In this document: positions 55,987 through 64,000 of the stretch, piece after piece
Position numbering within the stretch: the stretch's first letter is position 1
How the letters are laid out: each line of letters starts with the position of its first letter
NCBI GenBank assembly: GCA_949825065.1
Contig: OX463846.1
Span: forward strand, 3,367,366 to 3,431,365
Reading direction: 5' to 3'
Source of the DNA: Odontocerum albicorne
Lineage: Eukaryota; Arthropoda; Insecta; Trichoptera; Odontoceridae
DNA: 64,000 bases
Translations under genes and position numbers: made by a program
The notes under the pieces: generated by a model
What the model was told of the DNA's origin: nothing
What the model saw: the letters and a program-made list of their open reading frames with translations, nothing else
Databases searched by the model: none

Positions 55987-56680
55987 TATACGAGTATATA
56001 TGATACTCATAAAAAAATTGAGAAAATTTTGTTCTTCTAGCGTTGATCGCGCAGGATGGGGACTAATTTTGTTCACCATAACGGCGTGGGTGGTAGAGGG
56101 ATCAAGCTGAACTGCGCTTTTTGATAAGATTTCTGTCTTGATGTCTTCAGAGCAGGAGGTTGTGCCTTTGGTTCCCGCTGGTACTCATTTTCTTTTAAAA
56201 AGCGTTTCAGACTGATTTTCTCTTCAGCCATCTTAAACATATTCCTGGTTGGTTGAAAATGATTGCCATATCGTCGTAAGCCTACCAGGTTGTACTGTAT
56301 ACATTGAAGTATAATATAATACAATATGATGCGTTATATAATATTTCTTTATTTAACATTTCTTTCTAAAATAATCTGACTTATTGCCAGGTGACAATCT
56401 CTTTTCTATATCTCTGAAACAACCATCTAGTGTTGCTTTTATATAGAAACATCATCATCTCAGCGAAAAGATTATATTTGTATAAGTATTATCAACTACC
56501 TTTCAACTGTCTTAGATGATTTCCTTATCTCTTAATAAGCATCGAACTAAAATTGCGAGAACTAAAGCAAAATAGGAAACACTACGTGATAGATCGACTT
56601 TCTGTAACTATGGCAAGGAGCAGTCCATGCGATACTTGTTATGGTGCCCGAGGAGTCAGATATCTTTCTCCGATAGACGA
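55987..56680. other. nothing firmly recognised
   Basis: The minus frame at 56073-56231 encodes MAEEKISLKRFLKENEYQRE and KAQPPALKTSRQKSYQKAQF. It looks more protein-like than its surroundings, but I recognise no family. TTGTACTGTATACATTGAAG at 56289 resembles TTGTGCTGTATGCAACGAAA at 56855. Confidence 0.3.
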
Positions 56681-56750
56681 CCTCTGTGGCTTGGTTGATA
56701 AGACGCTTGTCTCCCAACCAGGAGGTTGCGCGTTAGATTCCCGTTAGAAC
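56681..56750 (+). repeat. tRNA-derived SINE-like head 5
   Basis: TGTGGCTTGGTTGATAAGAC (A-box-like, 56685-56704), GCTTGTCTCCCAACCAGGAG (anticodon-arm-like) and GCGTTAGATTCCC (B box, 56730-56742). Better preserved than heads 1-3, but the terminal stem is not convincing. Confidence 0.58.
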
Positions 56751-57009
56751 CATGATTTTTTTAAATAAGAACTCCATACTGATGTTCACATAAGGCCTCT
56801 TTAACGTGTTCTGGTTGCTTGGAAGATATTACCACATAGCAATTAGCCAGCCATATTGTGCTGTATGCAACGAAAGTGTAATATAATACGACACCTTATC
56901 TTTCTAGTAGTAATGCTGCCCAGGTTATAGAATTCGGGGGAAATAATTACTGAAGTTTGGAAACGATGAAATAAAGAACGCTGAAATTAAGGTTAGGATG
57001 AATATCTAC

Positions 57010-57335
57010 AACAGAATTTAGTAATAATTTAGATGCATGGGAGTAAAACGTTGACGTGTAAAAATAATGAAAAAAACTGAATAAATGCTGCAGAAATACA
57101 TGGGATGACAGTATATGACAGAATACGGAATGAAGTGATAACGGATGAATGTGTATTTGAAGCTGATTAGTTGAGTAAGACGTGAAGGATATATATCGAG
57201 ATTGGTAAATATGGTAATCTGTTATATCTTCCTATGGGTGTAGGAGAAAGGAAAGAGTTGTGTACGAGGTAGAAAAGGCTGGCGCTCTATCGTATCTGCT
57301 TACCCAAACAAGTAAATATCACGATAGTATGTGTG
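57010..57335 (+). mobile_element. nLTR-6 remnant
   Basis: GGGATGACAGTATATGACAG, AATACGGAATGAAGTGATAA and CGGATGAATGTG correspond to GVTMYDRIRNxVIxDEC. The 3' end is CTGCTTACCCAAACAAGTAA followed by ATCACGATAGTATGTGTG. It is full of stops. Confidence 0.68.
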
Positions 57336-58284
57336 TATATTTAAATATAAAATAGTCTATATATTATATTTATCCGACGTATATTTCAATTATATATATC
57401 ACATCGAATAAAAAATCTGCGGAGAAAAATTAAAGCCTTCGTTCCTGAAATGTTTTTGCTGAAACGTATTCACTGGCGTAGTTTTTATTCATATCCGCTC
57501 CAAAATTCACCTTCCTTCAGGACCTGCTTCAAAACTGAAGGGTGTGATCCTAGAAATACTTCTTTGTTTTTTCGGAAAATCTTTCCAAATTTACTTGATA
57601 AATTTTCATTATGTAGTTGATAAAACAATGTTTTACTTTATTCATCTTTTATGATGTATTTTCACATGATTTACCTTATTTAATTAAAAAATTAATCACG
57701 TTTCCTTATATTTATCGCGACACATTTTTTAAATATTTTCCATAAAACTAGTTGCATTAAATTTTAAATTATGTTTCTTAGAAATAGTTAACACCTACTT
57801 ATAACTAGATAACAATTCTAACAACTGTTTTGTAAACAAGTCTATGTCTAATCGTTCAGGCTATTTGCATAAATATTTTAATCATTTTCGCTTAGAAAAA
57901 ATATATCCAAAATAATATATTTTTGGTTCAATTTAGATCCAAATTCACACGCTGTTTTAAAAAAATTCCTTGATGAATAAATAGCTTAGATTTCATAAAC
58001 ATTAAATAAGTATTAAAAAAATAATCTGAGTTCATTTTCTTATCTTTATCGAAAAGCCATATTGTAAATTGGTCTTCAATATTATATTTCTAGACGGCAA
58101 CTCTAAACTTCGTTGAACAAATTTTATGAGTTTGAAACTGTGACAGGAATGCTTCTCAGCTAAACTGTTCTTATCTGAGATTCCAGTTATCTCTGCCTCA
58201 ACCCATTAATATCGTAGAATTTTTCTGTCATTATAAAATTGTACCCTTATATATTGCGATCTAGGTCAATTTCCGTGTAAAAAA
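57336..58284. other. nothing recognised
   Basis: AT-rich, no supported features. Confidence 0.35.
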
Positions 58285-58285
58285 T

Positions 58286-58405
58286 ATGTAAATAATTTGT
58301 CATGATTATAAAAATGTGTAAATACTTTGTCATGGGTATAAAAATGTGTAAATACTTTGTCATGGGTATAAAAATGTGTAAATAATTTGTCATGAGTATA
58401 AAAAG
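58286..58405. repeat. 30-bp tandem array, four units
   Basis: TGTAAATACTTTGTCATGGG plus TATAAAAATG repeats in 30-bp register. The first and last units have AATAATTTG in place of AATACTTTG. It ends directly at the tail of nLTR-4. Confidence 0.92.
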
Positions 58406-59060
58406 TCATCTTTTTTTTCTTCTTCTTAAACTTTCTATAGACTCGAGGGTATGTTACTACAGGATAGTCCAGCTATCTCTCCATCGTTTCGGGGGTCTCC
58501 TTGGTGGACGCCGTCCATCAGGCACCCCATGCAGAGCTGTGTATAGAATTCTTGTGGAATTCATTCTCTGTACGTGTTGGTACCAGTATCGTCAACGCTG
58601 TCGTCTCCATCTGACCACGTCTTAGACCTCATAGACCTCTCGGATTTTTGTGTTCCTTACACGATCACGCAAAGTCTTCCCAGCAATAGCACGTAGAGTT
58701 CTCACTTCCGTTATCCTTAGCATACTTTTTGTCCTGACGGTGTCCGCCCTCGCTTCGATGCCGTATGTGAGGATAGGTCGCACACGTGTCTTATATATGC
58801 GTACCTTGCTATCCGTTCTCATATCTTTATTCCTCCATATGACATCTCTCAGGCAGCCCGCCACAACTGCAGATTTATCTGCCTGAGGCCTTACTTCTCT
58901 GGGGAGGTCATGAGAGCTGAGCAGTTCACTGCCAAGATATCTGAACTGGGTTGCTTTATTTTTTAAAACCCTTAAATTCCATTGAAGTTTTGGTAAACTA
59001 TCTTGCTTGAAATTATTCACTTTCGGTTTATTGATATTAATTGGCAGCAAATAATAACAT
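58406..59060 (-). mobile_element. nLTR-4, longest coding remnant of the GAA-tailed type
   Basis: The plus strand starts with CTTTTTTTTCTTCTTCTTAA, so the minus-strand element ends in a GAA/A-rich tail next to the 30-bp array. It is 5'-truncated near 59050, inside the reverse transcriptase. No clear target duplication, because the tail side is repeat DNA. Confidence 0.8.
58430..59050 (-). pseudogene. nLTR-4 reverse transcriptase, thumb region to C-terminus
   Basis: The open minus frame (142 codons, stop near 58622) reads TQFRYLGSELLSSHDLPREV, CLRDVIWRNKDMRTDSKVRI, YKTRVRPILTYGIEARADTV and RTLRAIAGKTLRDRVRNTKI. FxYLGS...EVxxxxxKA...G is the segment right after the polymerase palm in RTE-like proteins, so this copy reaches further upstream than nLTR-1 or nLTR-2. 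After a frameshift near 58620 come QRWRYQYRQRM-like and GRRPPRRPPKRWRDSW-like residues. The YADD-type catalytic motif would lie upstream and is missing. Confidence 0.82.
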
Positions 59061-59114
59061 ACTGAAAATAATTTACTTCCGATAGTAATCAGATAGTTTA
59101 AAATATCTAAAATT

Positions 59115-59165
59115 TACACTTGTTATTTTTAACTGAACGGAAATCAGTTAAAAATAACAAGTGTA
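59115..59165. repeat. perfect 22-bp palindrome with 7-base loop
   Basis: TACACTTGTTATTTTTAACT plus GA (59115-59136) pairs fully with TCAGTTAAAAATAACAAGTG plus TA (59144-59165), loop ACGGAAA. Directly after it TTTGTTCAATTT repeats four times (59168-59237) with irregular spacing. Confidence 0.95.
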
Positions 59166-59470
59166 CGTTGTTTGTTCAATTTCGTTTGTTCAATTTTGTT
59201 TGTTCAATTTTCAATCATATGTTGTTTGTTCAATTTTTACGTATAGTTATTTTTACCCTCCAATGACTGAAAATTTACAAAGAAATACTGTTTCACACAA
59301 ACTACACAATACAACTGAAAAAAAAACTAAACAATTTCTGCAGATCCTTGAAAGGTAGTTTATGGAATGATTGAATCATGGCTTTTTTGAGGTAGGTAGA
59401 GTAAAATTTGCAACAGAGAGGACTATTCAAACTTTTCTATGAAGGTATACTTCCTTCGTTTTGTATGCAT

Positions 59471-59873
59471 CTTGTTAGCAGAGGCGGCTGGTCTGGAGGT
59501 ACGTTGGTTCGCTGAACCTGAGAAATAATACGCAATAATTAAATTACATATTCGCGAACATGACTTTCAAAAATGTTAAATATTTGTATGGATTAAATAT
59601 GTATAAGAGAACTGACAGATAGTACGAGTATTTTTATTTAAGTGAAAATTAAAAAAAAATTTCCTTTCAAATTGACTGGCCAAGTTTGCCAATACTACCA
59701 GAGCGGTCTCCAATACGCACCGGACGGAAACGCAAATTCGTATATGGCAGACAGAGAAATACAGTAAACCGTGAGACAGCGATATTTCATATTCGCTCAG
59801 CGTCTCGAGTCTCGAAGTGCGCTGGTGCTCAGCGCACCAGCGCACCTCGGGACCAGCCACCGCTGCTTGTCAG
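59471..59873. mobile_element. short hAT-type element with 8-bp target duplication
   Basis: CTTGTTAG at 59471-59478 and CTTGTCAG at 59866-59873 (7 of 8 bases equal) flank a 387-bp body. It begins CAGAGGCGGCTGGTCTGGAG and ends with the inverted CCTCGGGACCAGCCACCGCTG. CAG-starting inverted ends and 8-bp duplications are typical of hAT elements. Inside the right end is a strong hairpin, GTGCGCTGGTGC with GCACCAGCGCAC (59818-59846). There is no coding capacity. Confidence 0.82.
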
Positions 59874-60029
59874 ACAGATCCTTCGGTTTCTCCACCTCCT
59901 AAGTTTTCCTTTGTTCAAAATTTATTATTCTTCGTCCAACCACACCTTTTTCGGTCTTTCTCTTTAACGACTCCAGCTCACGTTGTCGTTAGAAATTGTC
60001 TTAGCCAGTCCTTCATCATTTATTCATTT

Positions 60030-60330
60030 AACGTATTAAAACCACCTCATCATCATTATCAACCAGGGTTTATCCACTGCTGGATGAAGGTCTTTCCAAG
60101 TTGACTCCAAAAAGTTCGGTTTTTTGCTCATTGGTGCCACGTGATGCTGCCATGATTCCTGATATAATCTATCCAGCGTACCTTCGGTCTTCTTCTGGGC
60201 CTCTTTATGCCTCTTGGGTGCCATTGGATGATTTCGAATGTCGATCGGGAGTCTGACATTATGGCTACGTGTCCTGCCCATTGCCACTTCATTCCGCCAC
60301 CTATGATAAATACGCTTATTTTACGCGTAC
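60030..60330 (-). mobile_element. nLTR-8 retroelement 3' remnant
   Basis: On the minus strand, WAMGRTRSHNVRLPIDIRNH is a frame-shifted version of the WAGHVARxxDxRW...W tail. It is followed by RLYQESWQHHVAPMSKKPNF, reminiscent of the DxxxxAGxxWxxxAxxRxxW segment. The end is HPAVDKPWLIMMM, with a GATGATGAGG-type tail. Frames are mixed, so the call rests on motif order and the ATGATG tail also seen at 63.4 kb. Confidence 0.5.
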
Positions 60331-61049
60331 TGAAATCATCAGCTCACATTCATACTTAAGACCTTCAATTCTTCTTTGACACGCCATACATTATTTAATG
60401 CACGCATCCACCATCATTAAATAGTGTTAGATACGAATAAACAAAAGTAAGTTACAGGTGATTTTATTAAATTATTTTTTTAATTTATTTTCGGTCATGG
60501 TCGGGAACTGATTTTATATTTAAATATTTTTTTTCTCTACATAATCTCATTCAATTAACCAAATTAAAATGTCAATTATGCATATTTTTCTCAACTTAAC
60601 TAAAGATTAAGCAAGTTTAATATTTTGTCAATTTAGATAGACTCAAGTAGATACGTGGTTAAAATGTGATATTAATTATTTTTATTCAAACCTCAATATA
60701 AAGTTTTAAACGAAACACGAATATCATAAATGAAAGGCAAATATAAAAAGTCGAGACGTTTTCTAATTTTATGTTTAATCCTCGTGTGAAGGTTTGACAA
60801 GTGTAACTTTTACCAATTTCACTTTTTTTTAAAACAAGAGATACGTTAGTACACCATTTTTTTTAAATATTCACCAATTTTTTTATGAAAAGAGGAAAAT
60901 TTATTATGATACACGTTTTTTTGAAATTTTACAGTTTTTTACTGACAATTATTTGTCGTTTCTTAGGAATTTCGAAGAGAGAAGAAAAAGTTTAATAAAC
61001 GTTTCATTTTACATATATACTAACATATCGTCATACTCTGAGAAAAGAA
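60331..61049. other. nothing recognised
   Basis: AT-rich spacer without supported features. Confidence 0.35.
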
Positions 61050-61140
61050 GAGACAATTTAAAAAAATTTTCGACCCATATCTTTCACCTTCTCGACATGC
61101 ATACATTTTCCCATACAGCACCTCTTACACGTATATACTA
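61050..61140 (-). mobile_element. nLTR-6 scrap
   Basis: TTTCACCTTCTCGACATGCA and TTTTCCCATACAGCACCTCT resemble the reversed region at 52765-52795. No other part is kept. Confidence 0.4.
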
Positions 61141-61217
61141 CCAAATATCGTGCCAGTACTGTCACCAGGCAAATTATTTGATCATGCTAGGAATAATTTT
61201 GATTATTTTTTTGCGTT

Positions 61218-61280
61218 ACATTTGGAATTAAACCCGGAACCCCCGGATTGAAGACACGCATCTAAACAACTAGTTCCCGG
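61218..61280 (-). repeat. tRNA-derived SINE-like head 6
   Basis: On the minus strand ACTAGTTGTTTAGATGCGTG (A-box-like) is followed by TCTTCAATCCGGGGGTTCC and CCGGGTTTAATTCC (B-box-like, 61224-61237). Confidence 0.55.
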
Positions 61281-61498
61281 AAATCACCAGATTTTACTGT
61301 AAATTTGAGATGAAACTATAGTACATATCTCACATTTAGTAATATTGGTTTACTTTCCACTCTCTAAATTATTTTATTTTCAATTATGTCTAACGATATC
61401 TTTATGTTACTAACAAATTCGTTGATGTTTAAAAGAAAACAAACTTCAAATAAAACATAAACTTTCACATTTTCGATTACATAACTCAGAATACTACT

Positions 61499-62016
61499 TT
61501 AAACCCCTACAGTGCGCAATGATGCACATGTGAATCAACCAAAGTTTTTTTGTGTTGAGTGGTATAAACAACGACTCATGCGCTGTTACTAATATGATAC
61601 AATAATCTCCATGCTTTAAAACCACATAGGTTTAATAGAAAACTGTTTTACCGATCAATTTGAGAGTTGAAGTTTGACTTGTTGCACGTAGATGACTTTT
61701 ATGATTTGTTCCAGTTTGAAATCAAATTACTTTATTATTGATGATCAAGGTAATCTTATTTTTTTTCTTTTATTCTATAGTACATATGTGTAAAATAAGT
61801 TAAGTAAAATATATAATTTCATTTATATCATTATATTATATAATTAACTTACAAATGCGGACTGATTCATATATTGAACCATACTCTTTTTTTTTAATAT
61901 AAATATATAAAAACAAAAAAAAATATTTTGTTGTATTTATCATATTCCAGTTCATATTTAATGCATGAATATATTTTTATTTTTGAAATAAAAAAAATCG
62001 CGCATTGTAGGGTTAA
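61499..62016. mobile_element. pB-5: non-autonomous TTAA element
   Basis: TTAA at 61499-61502 and 62013-62016 flank a 510-bp body. It begins ACCCCTACAGTGCGCAATGA, and its other end read inward begins CCCTACAATGCGCGATTTTT. After one extra base on the left, 11 of 12 bases agree. Internal sequence is AT-rich and non-coding. Confidence 0.8.
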
Positions 62017-62059
62017 GACCAATTTATAATAAAATAATATTTTATTGAAAATTACGCGA

Positions 62060-62140
62060 TTGGTACCTTCATGACTTAGTTGGTAAGATCCTTGACTTTG
62101 ATTTCGGAAGTTTTGGGTTCGATTCCCGATAGCACCCGGA
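62060..62140 (+). repeat. tRNA-derived SINE-like head 7, best preserved
   Basis: TTCATGACTTAGTTGGTAAG (A box, 62068-62087) is followed by an anticodon-arm-like TTGACTTTGATTTCGGAAG and GGGTTCGATTCCCG (B box, 62115-62128), with a T arm able to pair TTGGG with CCCGA. The acceptor ends GGTACCT and AGCACC pair only partly, so I do not call a functional tRNA. Confidence 0.65.
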
Positions 62141-62531
62141 AAAAAAAATAAGCTTGTCTGCTAACAATACTCGCGCATGCTACACATGTGCTAGAATTGT
62201 TGCCTTTTTACATGTAGTACTCGTAGTATTGCTATCACGCGCGAAAACCCGAAGGCTCGGTTAATGGGCTTGAAGAAACTATTGCAATTCAGCTACGCTC
62301 TTCAATGTGTCCTCACCGCGGAGTCCGTAAATTGTTGAATAATATAAGGTGAACAGAAGGACATTAATATTTACAGTAAAATATACAATTTTAAGAAGGA
62401 TATCGAGACAAGTACAACTGACAGTTCATAGTAAAAATTTGGTCCTTACATTACGAAATTTAAGCAAAACTTGGGCATGGCAATATGTGGTGAAGGTAAA
62501 ATAAACGTTATAGAAACGAGAGTATTGCGTT
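62141..62531. other. nothing recognised
   Basis: May contain the body of the SINE-like element starting at 62060, but no second full copy is available to define it. TACTCGTA at 62218-62225. Confidence 0.35.
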
Positions 62532-62943
62532 GAATTTGTGGTAAACATTGTATTACAGAATGAGAAATGGAAACATTAGAAATTAATGTGGGTCTAGAGA
62601 AGATGGAGCGCTTAAGATGAATATTGGAGCAATGAATTTGTGGTAAACATTGTATTACAGAATGAGAAATGTAAACATTAGAAATTAATGTGGGTCTAGA
62701 GAAGATGGAGCGCTTAAGATGAATATTGGAGCAATGAATTTGTGGTAAACATTGTATTACAGAATGAGAAATGTAAACATTAGAAATTAATGTGGGTCTA
62801 GAGAAGATGGAGCGCTTAAGATGAATATTGGAGCAATGAATTTGTGGTAAACATTGTATTACAGAATGAGAAATGGAAACATTAGAAATTAATGTGGGTC
62901 TAGAGAAGATGGAGCGCTTAAGATGAATATTGGAGCAATGAAT
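62532..62943. repeat. 102-bp tandem array, four units
   Basis: Units start at 62532, 62634, 62736 and 62838 with GAATTTGTGGTAAACATTGT and end with AATATTGGAGCAAT. They are almost identical (a G/T change in GAAATGGAAAC against GAAATGTAAAC). The period is divisible by three, so the minus strand stays open over 62446-62991 with a 34-residue repeat (IHCSNIHLKRSIFSRPTLIS). Not a convincing protein. Confidence 0.96.
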
Positions 62944-63285
62944 AATATTGTATTTCAGCCACGTATAAAAAATGAACGATCTAAAATTCACATAAATAAT
63001 CTAAACATATAGTGTGGATTATATAATATGCAATTTCAATTTTAGTAAGGTTTTTGTAAACATTATTTTCATACAATATGTTAAAAGACATGTCACATAG
63101 TGTCATGGATACCAATATTTTTTTCGGAAAGAAAATATATTTGATGTGTAAAAATCGTTATAAAGCCATCCGCATTATGTTTTTGGTAGAAAGTGTTAAA
63201 TAAATAAGTATATAAGATACGATAAGTTTTAAATTCTGAAGAAAAATAAAAGTATGATTGAAATCCCTTTATAATAAGCGAATAT
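62944..63285. other. nothing recognised
   Basis: AT-rich spacer without supported features. Confidence 0.35.
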
Positions 63286-63405
63286 GCATGACAAGATGTA
63301 CGAACGTGGCAGAAGTGGAATATATATGCCAGGGTAATACGAAGTGGAGATCAGTTTCTCTGCCTACCCCAAAAGGACATGGCTTGATCATGATGATGAA
63401 ATATT
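63286..63405 (+). mobile_element. nLTR-6-like 3' remnant
   Basis: The plus frame reads MTRCTNVAEVEYICQGNTKW then RSVSLPTPKGHGLIMMM. The MxVxEAxxICQxxxxWRSVVSxPPxGHG pattern is the very end of nLTR-6-type proteins. The tail is ATGATGATGA rather than the TGATGGTATGTATG ending of other copies, so it may be a subfamily. Confidence 0.62.
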
Positions 63406-64000
63406 TTATAACGGTTATTTTTTTCTTCATAAACTCATTTATTCGTCTATTTGTTACGAGTTAAAATAATACACATGAAAGGTTTTATATTGTTGATTAA
63501 GTTAAATCATATTTTTTTTAGTTTTCGAGTTGTGTTAATGTAATACTTCACAAAAGCATTTTTTTTAATAACTCTCCAAAGAAATATCTGTCAATTAAAT
63601 ATTCAAATGATACAATTGAGACATTCCAATAAGGGACTTGAATATATATACGAGTAGATACAAAATTTACAAGTTCAATTAATACAATATCTGATTATTA
63701 AATTACTATTGTTGAATAAAACAGTTTATTAAATTATCAAGACATTACCGTAGCACCCCTGTGTGCTGAAATAGGGGTTGAAGAGGTAAAAGAGTCACTT
63801 AATGCGTAGGACTGGAAAACTGTTGGAATCGGTGTCAGAAAAAACAAGGAAAAATTATTAGGTTAGTCCCAAAACCATAAAAAAATCCCCAACGATTCAA
63901 ACCATTGGAAAAAGGTTATGAGAAAAAATAGATAACCCCCAACAATCACAAGGTTTAAACCAGATTGCGATAAAAAGGCTGTGAAAAGAAAAGCCTTTAT
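63406..64000. other. nothing recognised
   Basis: AT-rich up to the window end; one TACGAGTA octamer at 63649-63656. The last 240 bp have AACCATTGGAAAAAGGTTAT and similar near-repeats of AAAAAGG/CAA words, but no clear unit. Confidence 0.35.

Noticed and set aside
62060..62140. Functional tRNA gene
   Set aside because: A and B boxes are present but the acceptor stem mispairs and no clean anticodon stem forms; six similar heads argue for a SINE-like origin.

Overview
This window looks like non-genic, repeat-rich nuclear DNA from an insect. The base composition is very AT-rich. There is a short interstitial run of the insect telomere motif (CCTAA/TTAGG) at 19008-19053, and nearly every recognisable peptide belongs to a transposon family common in insects: piggyBac, mariner, R1-like and RTE/CR1-like non-LTR elements. 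The most abundant retroelement (called nLTR-6 here) resembles 3' ends often seen in moths and butterflies, but the order cannot be fixed from this sequence. I found no convincing host exon, no true tRNA or rRNA gene, and no operon-like organisation. Open frames in the window are transposase or reverse-transcriptase remnants, tandem repeats that happen to lack stops, or noise.

Layout. 0-2.5 kb: nLTR-6 remnant running into an 87-bp tandem array. 2.9-4.05 kb: piggyBac copy with both ends and TTAA duplications. 5.3-6.3 kb: mariner-type element split by a retroelement that left a perfect 9-bp duplication. 7.6-7.8 kb: Penelope-like hammerhead-like motif. 9.3-13.8 kb: two retroelement copies and two deleted mariners. 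14.0-14.9 kb: 200-N gap, long AT microsatellite and a large palindrome. 15-20 kb: retroelement fragments, the telomere-like run and a second short mariner-type copy. 20.9-22.9 kb: a dimeric 31/62-bp array, an nLTR-6 copy and a 50-bp array. 24.3-26.1 kb: two copies of one TTAA element in opposite orientation. 26.9-28.3 kb: retroelement with a 12-bp duplication, then a 48-bp array. 28.9-38.5 kb: foldback elements, retroelement pieces and a third copy of the TTAA element. 42.8-49.5 kb: two copies of another TTAA element, an R1-like insertion inside a second retroelement, and a further nested retroelement. 50-64 kb: SINE-like tRNA-derived heads, two more TTAA elements, the second copy of the deleted mariner, a short hAT-type element and two small arrays.

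How it fits together. The window is a record of mobile elements inserting into one another. At least eight segments are flanked by TTAA and end in matching inverted termini, as expected of piggyBac-type elements, but only one still carries transposase sequence. Two mariner copies carry deletions in complementary parts of the same gene. At least six retroelement fragments end in a GAA-rich tail, and four have visible target duplications. Several tandem arrays directly abut retroelement fragments, and one shares sequence with its neighbour. I see no intact autonomous element. Family names such as nLTR-1, pB-2, mar-3, FB-1 and rep-1 are labels for this window only.
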